This document shows positions 49,107 to 58,029 of a stretch of 64,000 nucleotides of DNA, in pieces. Within the stretch, counting starts at the first letter, position 1. The number at the start of each line of letters is the position of its first letter. Under the pieces are notes generated by a model. The model was not told the origin of the DNA, ran no database searches, and saw nothing but the letters and a program-made list of their open reading frames with translations. The position numbers were made by a program, and so were the translations under genes. Source of the stretch: Helicobacter sp. (GTDB taxonomy: Bacteria > Campylobacterota > Campylobacteria > Campylobacterales > Helicobacteraceae); contig NZ_JAAVGY010000003.1 of the NCBI RefSeq assembly GCF_014799995.1, forward strand, positions 38,638 to 102,637. Direction: 5' to 3'.

Positions 49107-49547
49107 ATGAAAAAATTAGGCATTGCTGTTGTATTGGCAGGATTATTTGTTGTAGGTTGTGGGGATAGTGGATTGGTGAAGCTAGAAAACAAGAATCCTA
49201 CAATAGACCAAAAGAAGTATGATTTGTATGTGCAAAAGCTACAAGAAAATGAACTAAAAGGATTCTATAAAACAATAAAAACTTCCGAATATGATTTCTA
49301 TCATTCTGATAGTGAGTTTAAATATGCACCGATAAAAGAAAAATGCAAAGAAAAAAATATTCCCGATATTATGTGTAATGAAAGGATTGGAGACCAAAAT
49401 AAACTAAAAGAGGATGGCGAATATTTTGTGGTTTTTTCGGTTAGCAAAAAGAATCCTAAAGATTTTTATTGCATACTTTTAAAGTGTGAAGCAGAGTGCA
49501 AAACCATTGATAATGTAGCAGTGAAAGATATTTCAGAAATAATTTAA
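49107..49547 (+). CDS. Small lipoprotein of unknown function
   Basis: 146 residues. Signal MKKLGIAVVLAGLFVVGC gives a clear lipobox (VVGC). The mature part is charged, Lys/Glu-rich, with six further cysteines or near-cysteine pairs (EKCKEKNIPDIMCNE, FYCILLKCEAECKT) that may form disulfides. AAGGAGACAAA precedes the ATG. Divergent from dnaJ. I do not recognise it; the secreted, disulfide-rich character is an inference from sequence. Confidence 0.75.
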   Translation: MKKLGIAVVLAGLFVVGCGDSGLVKLENKNPTIDQKKYDLYVQKLQENELKGFYKTIKTSEYDFYHSDSEFKYAPIKEKCKEKNIPDIMCNERIGDQNKLKEDGEYFVVFSVSKKNPKDFYCILLKCEAECKTIDNVAVKDISEII

Positions 49548-49666
49548 ATATTAAACTTTTCTGAAGTTTCACAAATATATAATAGCGAAAATTAATTAGA
49601 CACATTTATTTTAAACTTTATTGTGTTAAAATTTGTTTAAATTATCTTAAGAGTGGAATCTTATCT

Positions 49667-50974
49667 ATGAATCAGAACTCCTTATCAATCGTGATTTTAG
49701 CTGCCGGAAAAGGCACGCGTATGAAATCCAATACCCCGAAAGTTTTGCATAAAATCTGCGGACGCGAAATGCTCTATTATAGCATTAAAGAATCTCTTAA
49801 ATTAAGTGATGATATTTGCGTAGTTTTAGGCTTTAAAGAGGAATTGATTAAAGCTAAAATGCAGGAATATTTTGGAGAGAGGATTCGCTTTTTGCGTCAG
49901 GATTTGGAGAATTTTCCTGGCACTGGAGGCGCACTAAAGAACTATACACCAAAATACGAAAAAGTCTTAGTCTTAAATGGCGATATGCCTTTGGTGCAAG
50001 CAGAGGAATTGGCGAAGTTTATCGGCTTGGAATCTGAACTCGTGATGAGCGTGCTTGATTTGCCAAATACAAGTGGTTATGGGCGCGTTGTGATTAAAAA
50101 TAATCAGGTGCAAGAGATTATAGAGGAGAAAGACGCGAGTGCTGAAATTTTAGCACTTAGCACACTTAATGCCGGAATTTATTGCTTTTCTAAAAAGATT
50201 TTAGAATCTTATGTGCCGCTTTTGGATAATCATAATGCGCAAAAAGAATATTATCTGACGGATATTATTTCGCTTGCACAAAAGGATTCTGTGTCTATTA
50301 TGCCTTTGTTTGTAGAGGTGAAAAATTTTAAAGGCGTGAATGATAAATTAGACCTTGCAAGAGCAGAGGAAATTTTGGGCAATCGCATTAAAGAGTTTTG
50401 GTTAAAAAAGGGCGTTTTAATGTGCTTACCAGATACGATTTATATTGAAGAGGGGGTGGAGTTTGTCGGAGAATGTGTGCTAGAAAATGGTGTGCGCATT
50501 TGTGGAGATTCCAAAATCATAGAATCGCAAATTAAAGCGCAAAGCGTCATAGAATCTAGCGTCATAGAATTGAGTGATATAGGACCTTTAGCACATATAC
50601 GTCCGCAAAGTATAATTAAAAATACACATATTGGCAATTTTGTAGAGGTGAAAAAATCACAATTAGAGGGTGTCAAAGCGGGACATTTGAGTTATATTGG
50701 CGATAGCAAGGTAGGCAAGGGGACGAATATCGGTGCAGGCTTTATTACTTGTAATTATGATGGCAAGAGCAAGCACCAAACCATTATTGGTGAAAATGTA
50801 TTTATCGGGAGTGATTCGCAAGCAGTCGCTCCTGTGGTGATTGAAAATGATTGTCTCATCGGCGCAGGAAGCACGATAAGGCGGAATCTCAAAAAGGGTG
50901 AATTATTTGTTACGCGTGGAGAAGAAGTCATTAAAGAGGGATTTTTTTATAAATTTTTCAATAAAAAATCATAA
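49667..50974 (+). CDS. glmU: Bifunctional UDP-GlcNAc pyrophosphorylase / GlcN-1-P acetyltransferase
   Basis: Supplies UDP-GlcNAc for peptidoglycan and lipid A. 435 residues, close to H. pylori GlmU (433). Pyrophosphorylase domain with LAAGKGTRMKSNTPKVLH and VLNGDMPLV; left-handed beta-helix acetyltransferase with GHLSYIGDSKVGKGTNIGAG and CNYDGKSKHQT (catalytic His). Start ATG at 49667; the ribosome-binding site is weak (AAGAGTGG). Followed after 40 bases by thiS. Confidence 0.96.
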   Translation: MNQNSLSIVILAAGKGTRMKSNTPKVLHKICGREMLYYSIKESLKLSDDICVVLGFKEELIKAKMQEYFGERIRFLRQDLENFPGTGGALKNYTPKYEKVLVLNGDMPLVQAEELAKFIGLESELVMSVLDLPNTSGYGRVVIKNNQVQEIIEEKDASAEILALSTLNAGIYCFSKKILESYVPLLDNHNAQKEYYLTDIISLAQKDSVSIMPLFVEVKNFKGVNDKLDLARAEEILGNRIKEFWLKKGVLMCLPDTIYIEEGVEFVGECVLENGVRICGDSKIIESQIKAQSVIESSVIELSDIGPLAHIRPQSIIKNTHIGNFVEVKKSQLEGVKAGHLSYIGDSKVGKGTNIGAGFITCNYDGKSKHQTIIGENVFIGSDSQAVAPVVIENDCLIGAGSTIRRNLKKGELFVTRGEEVIKEGFFYKFFNKKS

Positions 50975-51014
50975 AATTGCATTTTATGAACTTGAGTATT
51001 ATAAGGAGGCAATA

Positions 51015-51212
51015 ATGCAAATTAAGTTGAATGGAAATTTTATTAATACAGAATCCCAAAATGTGCTAGAATTGTTACGAGAATATAAGATTGAAACAAA
51101 AAGTGTCGCAGTGGCAATTAATCTTGAAGTGATTAAACAAGATAAATGGGATTCTTATTTATTACAAGAAAATGATGTGGTGGAGTGTCTTACTTTTATG
51201 GGAGGGGGATAA
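51015..51212 (+). CDS. thiS: Sulfur carrier protein ThiS
   Basis: 65-residue ubiquitin-like protein whose C-terminal Gly-Gly is adenylated and thiocarboxylated to supply sulfur for the thiamine thiazole. Ends VVECLTFMGGG; the opening MQIKLNGNFI is typical. ATG at 51015 with AAGGAGG six bases before it; the longer open frame starting in glmU is not used. No thiF, thiG or thiH is adjacent. Confidence 0.88.
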   Translation: MQIKLNGNFINTESQNVLELLREYKIETKSVAVAINLEVIKQDKWDSYLLQENDVVECLTFMGGG

Positions 51213-51252
51213 GATTCAAGTATTTTGATATAGTTTTAAGAAAGGAAAATTG

Positions 51253-52263
51253 ATGAAAATTAAGACTTCTATTATTGGAGTGAGTGGTTATACAGGATTG
51301 GAGCTTGTAAAATTGCTCCTCAATCACCAGGTGTTTGAATTAAATGCTGTCTATGCGAGTGAGAATCATCAAGAATTATCTGCTTTGCATCCTTGTCTGA
51401 AAGATGTCGTTAAATTACCTGTGTTAGAAGCCAATCTCGAACAAATTGCACAAGAAAGTGAGTTGGTTTTTCTTGCTTTGCCTCATCAAAAGGCAATGGA
51501 ATATGTAAAAGGGCTTTATGGCAAGGGGATTAAAATCGTAGATTTATCGGCAGATTATCGTTTGAGTTTAGAGAAATACGAAGAAAATTACTGTCCGCAT
51601 TTAGATAAAGAGAATCTTAAAAATGCAGTTTATGGGCTACCAGAATACAATCGCTCACAAATTTCCAATACGCATTTGGTTGCCAATCCGGGGTGCTATC
51701 CCACTGCCTCTTTGCTCGCAATTTTGCCTTTTGTTTCTTATTTGGATTCCAATCAAACACTCTACATAGATGCCAAAAGTGGCGTGAGTGGTGCGGGAAA
51801 AAAATTAGTGCAAACCTCGCATTTTGTAACGATTAATGAAAACCTCTTTGCGTATTCTCCTATTAATCATCGCCATTCACCCGAGATTAACGAGCAATTA
51901 AAAAAGATAGGTAAAGAAAATTTAAAGGCACTCTTTGTGCCCCATTTGATTCCTCTAACACGCGGAATGCTCGTTTCTGTTTATGCGCATTTAAAAGAAC
52001 CTATCAATGCGCTAGAGATTCTACAAGCAAAATATGCCAATGAGCCTTTTATTCGCATTCGTAACGTTTGCTCTCAAATTAAAAATGTTGCAGGCACGCA
52101 TTTTTGCGATATTTTTGCCAAAACAGATGGTTTGGATTTATTTATTACTTCAAGTATTGATAATCTCTTGCGAGGTGCGAGTTCGCAGGCACTTGCAAAT
52201 GCGAATTTAATGTTTGGATTAGAAGAATCCTTAGGATTACCACAAATTGCTTATGCACCTTGA
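51253..52263 (+). CDS. argC: N-acetyl-gamma-glutamyl-phosphate reductase
   Basis: NADPH-dependent third step of arginine synthesis. 336 residues. GVSGYTGLELVKLL nucleotide-binding loop, catalytic Cys in VANPGCYPTAS, and substrate-binding HRHSPEI. ATG 51253 with AAAGGA six bases before it. H. pylori lacks arginine synthesis, so the gene supports a non-pylori species. It is followed by the phosphoesterase gene after 15 bases. Confidence 0.95.
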   Translation: MKIKTSIIGVSGYTGLELVKLLLNHQVFELNAVYASENHQELSALHPCLKDVVKLPVLEANLEQIAQESELVFLALPHQKAMEYVKGLYGKGIKIVDLSADYRLSLEKYEENYCPHLDKENLKNAVYGLPEYNRSQISNTHLVANPGCYPTASLLAILPFVSYLDSNQTLYIDAKSGVSGAGKKLVQTSHFVTINENLFAYSPINHRHSPEINEQLKKIGKENLKALFVPHLIPLTRGMLVSVYAHLKEPINALEILQAKYANEPFIRIRNVCSQIKNVAGTHFCDIFAKTDGLDLFITSSIDNLLRGASSQALANANLMFGLEESLGLPQIAYAP

Positions 52264-52278
52264 TTTTGAAGCTTATTT

Positions 52279-53040
52279 ATGACAGAGCGAGATTTAAGTA
52301 TTCAAGAGGGGGCGATTTTTATTGCGGATTCTCATCATCATAGCCTTTATCAAAACACTTTAGATTCTGTGTTTGAAATGCTTTTGCAATCTCCTAGTCG
52401 GCAAATTTTCTTAATGGGAGACATTTTTGATTTTTTGGTTGGTGGTGTCAAAAAGGCATTGCAAGACAACCAAAAAACACTTGCTTTATTAGAACAATTG
52501 TCTTTAAAGCATAAAATTTATTATTTTGAGGGGAATCACGATTTTTTACTATCCAAGATTCCTTATTTTAAGAATATTTGCTGTTTTCCTTTAAAAGTGC
52601 AACCCGTTTGTTTTGGCTTTGGAGATAAAAAAGCCTATTTAGCACACGGCGATGTATTTTTGAATTGGCATTATTCATTTTATACGCAAGTGATTCGCCA
52701 ACAATTTCTTATTAATTTTTTAGATTTTTTTTCTTTTTTTTTATATGCTAAAATTTTGCATTATTTACAACACAAAAAAAGCTTAAAGAATCAAAACCAA
52801 CAAACCAATCAAAGACTTTCTAATAACGATAAATTAGCAATTTTACGCATTGAAAGTTATCAAGAACATTTAGCGATTCCAATGGATTCTTATATTATAG
52901 AAGGGCATTTTCATTGGGGAGAAAGTATAAAATTTAATGGTATGAATTATATAGGGTTACCTTTTTTTGCTTGTAAAAAAAAGTATTTTGTTGTAGAATA
53001 TACAAATTATTGTTTATCCTTAACCAAAAAGGAGTTTTGA
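52279..53040 (+). CDS. LpxH-like metallophosphoesterase
   Basis: 253 residues. Calcineurin-like di-metal motifs in order: IADSHHH, GDIFDFL, EGNHDF, AHGDVF and EGHFHWG. This is the layout of UDP-2,3-diacylglucosamine diphosphatases (lipid A step 4), with an insertion (about 125-185) that is hydrophobic then basic, as in LpxH lids that sit on the membrane. H. pylori carries the same gene directly before cheV3 (HP0394 from memory). Coding T-runs (T8, then T9 after one C) near 52723-52742 could slip. Lipid A function is likely but not proven by motifs alone. Confidence 0.78.
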   Translation: MTERDLSIQEGAIFIADSHHHSLYQNTLDSVFEMLLQSPSRQIFLMGDIFDFLVGGVKKALQDNQKTLALLEQLSLKHKIYYFEGNHDFLLSKIPYFKNICCFPLKVQPVCFGFGDKKAYLAHGDVFLNWHYSFYTQVIRQQFLINFLDFFSFFLYAKILHYLQHKKSLKNQNQQTNQRLSNNDKLAILRIESYQEHLAIPMDSYIIEGHFHWGESIKFNGMNYIGLPFFACKKKYFVVEYTNYCLSLTKKEF

Positions 53041-53041
53041 G

Positions 53042-53995
53042 GTGTCAAACTTTGAACGAGATGATACTCTAAAAGTCGGAACCAACGAAATGGAGTTGGT
53101 AGATTTTAGAATCCATAAGCTTGAAAAAGGTAAGCTATATGAAGGGATTTATGGAATTAATGTCGCAAAAGTTAATGAAATTATCCGTTTGCCAAAGCTT
53201 ACAGAGTTGCCCGGTGTGCCTGATTATATAGAAGGGATTTTTGATTTGCGAGGGGTTGTTATCCCTGTGATTAATCTTGCCAAATGGATGCATGTTGAAG
53301 TTCCTAAGAATAAAAAGATTAAACCACGTGTTATTGTTGCAGAGTTTAATAATATTATGATAGGTTTTATTGTGCATGAGGCAAAACGTATTCGCCGTAT
53401 TAATTGGAAAGATATTGAGCCGGCACATTTTAGCTCTTCAGCAGAAACCAATATGGATAAAAGCAAAATTACAGGAGTTACAAGGATTGAGGGTAACCAA
53501 GTCTTGTTGGTTTTGGATTTGGAAAGCATTGTGCAAGATTTGGGATTCTATCATCCAGAAATGAGCGCAGAACGCACTTATAGCAAATTTAATGGGCTAG
53601 CACTTGTACTTGATGATAGCACAATCGCGAGAAAAATTTTAAAAGAGTTTTTAGAAAAAATGGGCTTTGATGTTGCGGAAGCCAACAATGGAGAAGCAGG
53701 GCTTCAAAAGCTTGATAAGCTTTATGAAAACTATGGTGATAATCTTGTGCGACAGCTTAAGATTATTATTTCAGATATTGAAATGCCTCAAATGGACGGA
53801 TTCCATTTCGCAGCTAAAGTCAAAGAAGACCCAAGATTTGCTAAGATTCCGATTGTCTTTAGCTCTTCTATTAGCGATAAGTTTAGCGAAAGCCGTGGCA
53901 AGGAAGCGGGCGCAGAGTCTTATCTTGTTAAATTTGATGGAAATAAATTCCATGATGAAATCACAAGAATTGTGAATAAATACAGCAGTAATTAG
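53042..53995 (+). CDS. cheV: Chemotaxis coupling protein CheV (CheV3-like)
   Basis: 317 residues. CheW domain about 15-175 (LYEGIYGINVAKVNEIIRLP, IEGIFDLRGVVIPVINLAKW) and receiver domain about 185-315 with LVLDDSTIARKIL and phospho-acceptor Asp in IIISDIEMPQMDGF. GTG start one base after the stop of the phosphoesterase; AAGGAG lies 11 bases before it. Precedes cheA by 34 bases, the same order as HP0393-HP0392-HP0391 in H. pylori. Confidence 0.94.
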   Translation: MSNFERDDTLKVGTNEMELVDFRIHKLEKGKLYEGIYGINVAKVNEIIRLPKLTELPGVPDYIEGIFDLRGVVIPVINLAKWMHVEVPKNKKIKPRVIVAEFNNIMIGFIVHEAKRIRRINWKDIEPAHFSSSAETNMDKSKITGVTRIEGNQVLLVLDLESIVQDLGFYHPEMSAERTYSKFNGLALVLDDSTIARKILKEFLEKMGFDVAEANNGEAGLQKLDKLYENYGDNLVRQLKIIISDIEMPQMDGFHFAAKVKEDPRFAKIPIVFSSSISDKFSESRGKEAGAESYLVKFDGNKFHDEITRIVNKYSSN

Positions 53996-54029
53996 CGTAA
54001 ATTTTATTTTGTAAAGGAAAGGTATAATT

Positions 54030-56465
54030 ATGGACGAAATGCAAGAGATACTAGAGGATTTTCTAATTGAAGCGTTTGAAATGGTTGAACAGCTTGACCA
54101 AGACTTGGTGGAATTAGAAAATAACCCTGATGATTTAGACCTATTAAATAGAATCTTTAGGGTGGCTCACACAATCAAGGGTTCTGGTTCATTTTTAAAT
54201 TTCTCAGTGCTAACACATTTAACACATCATATGGAAGATGTATTAAATAAAGCAAGACATGGTGAATTAGCAATCACTCCAGATATTATGGACGTTGTTT
54301 TGGAGTCTATTGACTTTATGAAAAAGTTGCTCAATGCGATTCGTGATACAGGAACAGATGCAAGTACAGGTTTGGACGGAGATATTGCTAGTGTTGTAGA
54401 ACGTTTAGATGCAATCTCAAAAGGAGAAGCTCCACAGGCTCAAAGTGAAGCCCCAGCAGCTCCTGCAGCAGAAGCCGCCGCTCCAGCTGCACCAGAGCCT
54501 GCACCTGCCGCAGAGGAACCAGAGCCTGATTATGCAAATATGTCTGCAGAAGAAGTGGAAAAAGAAATTGAGAGATTACTGAATAAACGACAAGAAGAAG
54601 ACAAAAAGAAACGTGAAGAAAAACGTGCTAAAGGTGAATTAGACGATGTGCAAGCACCGGGAGAAGTGAATGAGGCAGCTGCTGCCCCAGCAGCCCCTGC
54701 TGCTCCAAAACCTGCCGCAGCCGCTCCTAAGCCAGCAGCTCCAGCCGCCCCCAAACCTGCCGCAGCGGCTAAACCTGCTCCAAAGCCTCGTGGAGGTGGA
54801 GAGGAAAGCAAAGCACCAGCAACTGCTATGGAGCAAACCATTCGGGTAGATGTTAAACGTTTGGATAGTTTGATGAACTTGATTGGAGAGCTTGTTCTTG
54901 GTAAAAACCGCTTGATTAAAATCTATAATGATGTAGAAGAACGTTATGAGGGTGAAAAATTCCTAGAAGAACTCAATCAAGTAGTAGCAAGTGTATCTAT
55001 GGTAACTACGGATATTCAGCTTGCAGTTATGAAAACGAGAATGTTACCAATTGGTAGGGTATTTAATAAATTCCCTCGTATGGTGCGCGACCTTTCAAGA
55101 GACCTCGGCAAAGAAATTGATTTGCTCATTAGTGGAGAGGAGACAGAGCTTGATAAGTCTATCGTAGAGGAAATTGGCGACCCATTGGTGCATTTGATTA
55201 GAAACGCGTGCGACCATGGTGTAGAATCCAAAGAAGATAGGGTAGCAGCCGGCAAGCCAGAAAAAGGAACGGTTGAACTTAAAGCCTATAATGAAGGAAA
55301 CCATATTGTTGTAGAAATCAAAGATGATGGTAAAGGTATGGATCCTGATTTATTACGCTCTAAGGGAGTTGAAAAGGGCTTAATTAGCGAACGTGAAGCA
55401 GATTCTATGAGCGACAAAGAAGCTTATGGGCTAATCTTTAAAGCAGGTTTTTCAACAGCTAAAGTTGTTACTAACGTTAGTGGGCGTGGGGTAGGAATGG
55501 ATGTTGTTAAAACTAATATTGAAAAACTTAATGGTATTATTGATGTAGATAGTAGTAAAGGTGAGGGTACGGTTTTAAAACTTAAAATTCCTCTTACATT
55601 AGCAATTATTCAGTCTTTACTTGTCGGTGTGCAAGAAGAATTTTATGCGATTCCACTTGCTTCAGTTATTGAAACCGTTAGAATCTCACAAGATGAAATC
55701 TACACCGTGGAAAACAAAAGTGTATTGCGTCTAAGAAATGAAGTATTACCGCTCGTCCGTTTGGCAGATATTTTCGGTGTGGATTCTGTTTTTGATGATT
55801 CCGAACAAGCCTATGTTGTTGTGATTGGTTTAGCGGAAAATAAAATTGGTATCATTGTTGATTTCTTGATTGGACAAGAGGAAGTAGTTATCAAGTCCCT
55901 TGGTACTTATTTGAAAGGAACAGAAGGAATCGCAGGTGCTACAATTCGTGGTGATGGTAGAGTAACATTGATTGTGGATATTGCCGCAATGATGCAAATG
56001 GCAAAACAGGTCAAAGTTAGTATCAGTAAATTAGCCCAAGAGAGTGAAACCAAAAAAGAGAAAAATTCGCCAAGTGATTATCAAGTCTTAATGGTAGATG
56101 ATTCTATGACAGACCGTGCAATTATGAGAAAAGCCTTGAAACCTCTTGGAATTACCTTGACTGAAGCGACGAATGGATTAGAAGCACTAGAGATTATTAA
56201 AAATGGTGATAAGCATTTTGATGCTGTTTTGATTGATATTGAAATGCCTAAGATGGACGGTTATACATTGGCAGCAGAGATTCGTAAGTATGCGAAATTC
56301 AAGAATCTCCCACTTATGGCAGTTACGAGCCGAACTAGCAAAACTGATAGAATGCGCGGGGTAGAATCTGGAATGACAGAATATATCACTAAACCTTATT
56401 CACCAGAATATTTGATGAATGTTGTGAAACGAAATATTAATTTAACCGTGGAGGTAACTGAATAA
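54030..56465 (+). CDS. cheA: Chemotaxis kinase CheA with fused receiver domain
   Basis: Central chemotaxis kinase, 811 residues. HPt domain with phospho-acceptor His47 (FRVAHTIKGSGS); an Ala/Pro-rich linker at about 140-265 in place of a clear P2 domain; dimerisation helices (RLDSLMNLIGELVLGKNRL); ATP-binding domain with HLIRNACDHGVE and GRGVGMDVV; CheW-like regulatory domain; and a C-terminal receiver (VLMVDDSMTDRAIM, phospho-acceptor Asp in VLIDIEMPKMDGY). The fused receiver (CheAY) is typical of Campylobacterota. AAAGGAAAGG precedes the ATG. Overlaps cheW by one base. Confidence 0.97.
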   Translation: MDEMQEILEDFLIEAFEMVEQLDQDLVELENNPDDLDLLNRIFRVAHTIKGSGSFLNFSVLTHLTHHMEDVLNKARHGELAITPDIMDVVLESIDFMKKLLNAIRDTGTDASTGLDGDIASVVERLDAISKGEAPQAQSEAPAAPAAEAAAPAAPEPAPAAEEPEPDYANMSAEEVEKEIERLLNKRQEEDKKKREEKRAKGELDDVQAPGEVNEAAAAPAAPAAPKPAAAAPKPAAPAAPKPAAAAKPAPKPRGGGEESKAPATAMEQTIRVDVKRLDSLMNLIGELVLGKNRLIKIYNDVEERYEGEKFLEELNQVVASVSMVTTDIQLAVMKTRMLPIGRVFNKFPRMVRDLSRDLGKEIDLLISGEETELDKSIVEEIGDPLVHLIRNACDHGVESKEDRVAAGKPEKGTVELKAYNEGNHIVVEIKDDGKGMDPDLLRSKGVEKGLISEREADSMSDKEAYGLIFKAGFSTAKVVTNVSGRGVGMDVVKTNIEKLNGIIDVDSSKGEGTVLKLKIPLTLAIIQSLLVGVQEEFYAIPLASVIETVRISQDEIYTVENKSVLRLRNEVLPLVRLADIFGVDSVFDDSEQAYVVVIGLAENKIGIIVDFLIGQEEVVIKSLGTYLKGTEGIAGATIRGDGRVTLIVDIAAMMQMAKQVKVSISKLAQESETKKEKNSPSDYQVLMVDDSMTDRAIMRKALKPLGITLTEATNGLEALEIIKNGDKHFDAVLIDIEMPKMDGYTLAAEIRKYAKFKNLPLMAVTSRTSKTDRMRGVESGMTEYITKPYSPEYLMNVVKRNINLTVEVTE

Positions 56466-56956
56466 TGAGCAATCAATTACAAGATGTTTTACAAAAACAA
56501 CAAGCACAAAAAAAGCCGCCTGTGGAGACAGAAAATGTCATTCAGTTAGTTGCTTTTGTGATTGGGTCAGAAGAATTTGCAGTGCCAATCTTGAGTATTC
56601 AAGAAATTATCAAACCGCTAGAATATACGAGAGTGCCCGGAGTGCCAAACTATGTTTTGGGAGTATTTAATATGCGTGGTTGGGTTGTGCCATTAATCAA
56701 TTTGCGCTTAAAGTTTGGTTTGCCTTATGAAAAACCAACAGAAGATACTCGTTATATTGTAATCCAAGTTCAAGAGGATAAAGCAGGATTCGTTATTGAC
56801 CGCTTGACAGAATCTGTACGCATTAAAGAATCAGACATTGACCCTACACCAGAAACAATTAGTCAAGATGAGAATCTAATCTATGGCGTAGGAAAAAGAG
56901 ATGATAGGATTATTACTATTTTGCGCCCTGAAGAACTCTTGAAACGCACTTTCTAA
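56465..56956 (+). CDS. cheW: Chemotaxis adaptor CheW
   Basis: Links chemoreceptors to CheA. 163 residues, a single CheW domain: VAFVIGSEEFAVPILSIQEIIKP, RVPGVPNYVLGVFNMRGWVVPLINLR and a long helical/Gln-rich start (LQDVLQKQQAQKKPP). The ATG overlaps the cheA stop (TAATG). Last gene of the operon; a hairpin follows. Confidence 0.96.
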   Translation: MSNQLQDVLQKQQAQKKPPVETENVIQLVAFVIGSEEFAVPILSIQEIIKPLEYTRVPGVPNYVLGVFNMRGWVVPLINLRLKFGLPYEKPTEDTRYIVIQVQEDKAGFVIDRLTESVRIKESDIDPTPETISQDENLIYGVGKRDDRIITILRPEELLKRTF

Positions 56957-56968
56957 CCTTGCTTCTTT

Positions 56969-56989
56969 TCAAGCCTTTTGTGGGCTTGA
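56969..56989 (+). terminator. Hairpin after cheW
   Basis: Stem TCAAGCC / GGCTTGA, the same stem as after cheV at 17504-17521, 12 bases past the cheW stop. The tail is only partly T-rich. Confidence 0.6.
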
Positions 56990-57033
56990 CTTATAGAAAT
57001 ATTTTAAAATCCAATAATTTAGAGTAGAAATAT

Positions 57034-57918
57034 TTAGCTTTTCATTAAATCAGTTAGGCTTTGCTTTGGGCTTTTACCCTCCATAATAAGCGCAACTTCT
57101 TTTGCAATAGGGGTGTAGATTTGGTGTTTTTGACTAAGAGAATAAATTTCTTTAGAGGTTTTTACTCCTTCCGCGATTTCTCCAATTTCTTCTAAAATTG
57201 TTGGCAGGGTTTTGCCAAGTGCTAATCCGATTCCTACACGAAAATTACGCGAAAGAATAGAATTGGCAGTTAGAAATAAATCTCCAGCACCGGATAATCC
57301 CAAAAATGTAGAATCTTGTGCTCCAAAATATTGTCCAAAACGCGTCATTTCTACAAGCCCGCGTGCAACTAGAGAAGCACGTGCATTATTGCCGAGTTTC
57401 ATTCCCTCACAGATTCCACTTGCAATAGCGATTACATTTTTGTAAGCCCCCCCAATTTCTCCGCCGATGATGTCATTACACGCGTAAGGTTTGATGAAAT
57501 TTGGGAACAAACCTAACCATTCCTTAGCGTTATTGGTTGCATTGGTATGAACATTTAATGCACAGGGCAATGAATCTTGCACTTCTTTGGCAAAGCTTGG
57601 TCCCGCTAAAAAGCAAAGTTTGCTTTGCGGATAAAAACTCTCAAAGATTTCACTGACGAATTGTCCTTGTGCGATTCCTTTAGAAGCAACTAGAATCTTG
57701 GCGTGTGTTGGCAAGGGTGAAGTTGCAAGCCAAGTATGTAGGGCAGAGCTAGCAATTGCAACAATAAAAAAATCGCTATCTTGTGCCTCTTTGGGAGTAA
57801 TTTGTGATTTCATCTCTAAATTTTTGCGTGAGACAATATAACAATCATTTGTTTTACTAAAGGCAAAATGCAAGGCTCTCCCCCAAGCTCCACCGCCAAA
57901 TACACTTATTTTAGGCAT
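57034..57918 (-). CDS. gpsA: Glycerol-3-phosphate dehydrogenase [NAD(P)+]
   Basis: Makes glycerol 3-phosphate for phospholipids. 294 residues from ATG 57918 (MPKISVFGGGAWG), with AAAGGA before it; the open frame extends 11 codons upstream but lacks a site. Dinucleotide loop GGGAWGRAL, LAGPSFAKEV, IGGEIGGAYKNVIAIASGICEG with the catalytic Lys, and LSGAGDLFLT. Convergent with cheW, divergent from fliI. Confidence 0.95.
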   Translation of the reverse strand: MPKISVFGGGAWGRALHFAFSKTNDCYIVSRKNLEMKSQITPKEAQDSDFFIVAIASSALHTWLATSPLPTHAKILVASKGIAQGQFVSEIFESFYPQSKLCFLAGPSFAKEVQDSLPCALNVHTNATNNAKEWLGLFPNFIKPYACNDIIGGEIGGAYKNVIAIASGICEGMKLGNNARASLVARGLVEMTRFGQYFGAQDSTFLGLSGAGDLFLTANSILSRNFRVGIGLALGKTLPTILEEIGEIAEGVKTSKEIYSLSQKHQIYTPIAKEVALIMEGKSPKQSLTDLMKS

Positions 57919-58029
57919 TTTAATCCTTTGTAATAATGAAAATGCAATCAAATTTGAATCTTTGAAGTTATAATTTTAGTAAAAATATATTAAAATTCTA
58001 CTTCGTTAAAATCAAACAAAAGAGATTTA

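Noticed and set aside
54530..54841. Minus-strand open frames rich in Gly and Ala opposite the cheA linker
   Set aside because: They are the shadow of the Ala/Pro codon repeats of the CheA linker; no ribosome-binding site and no protein-like composition.
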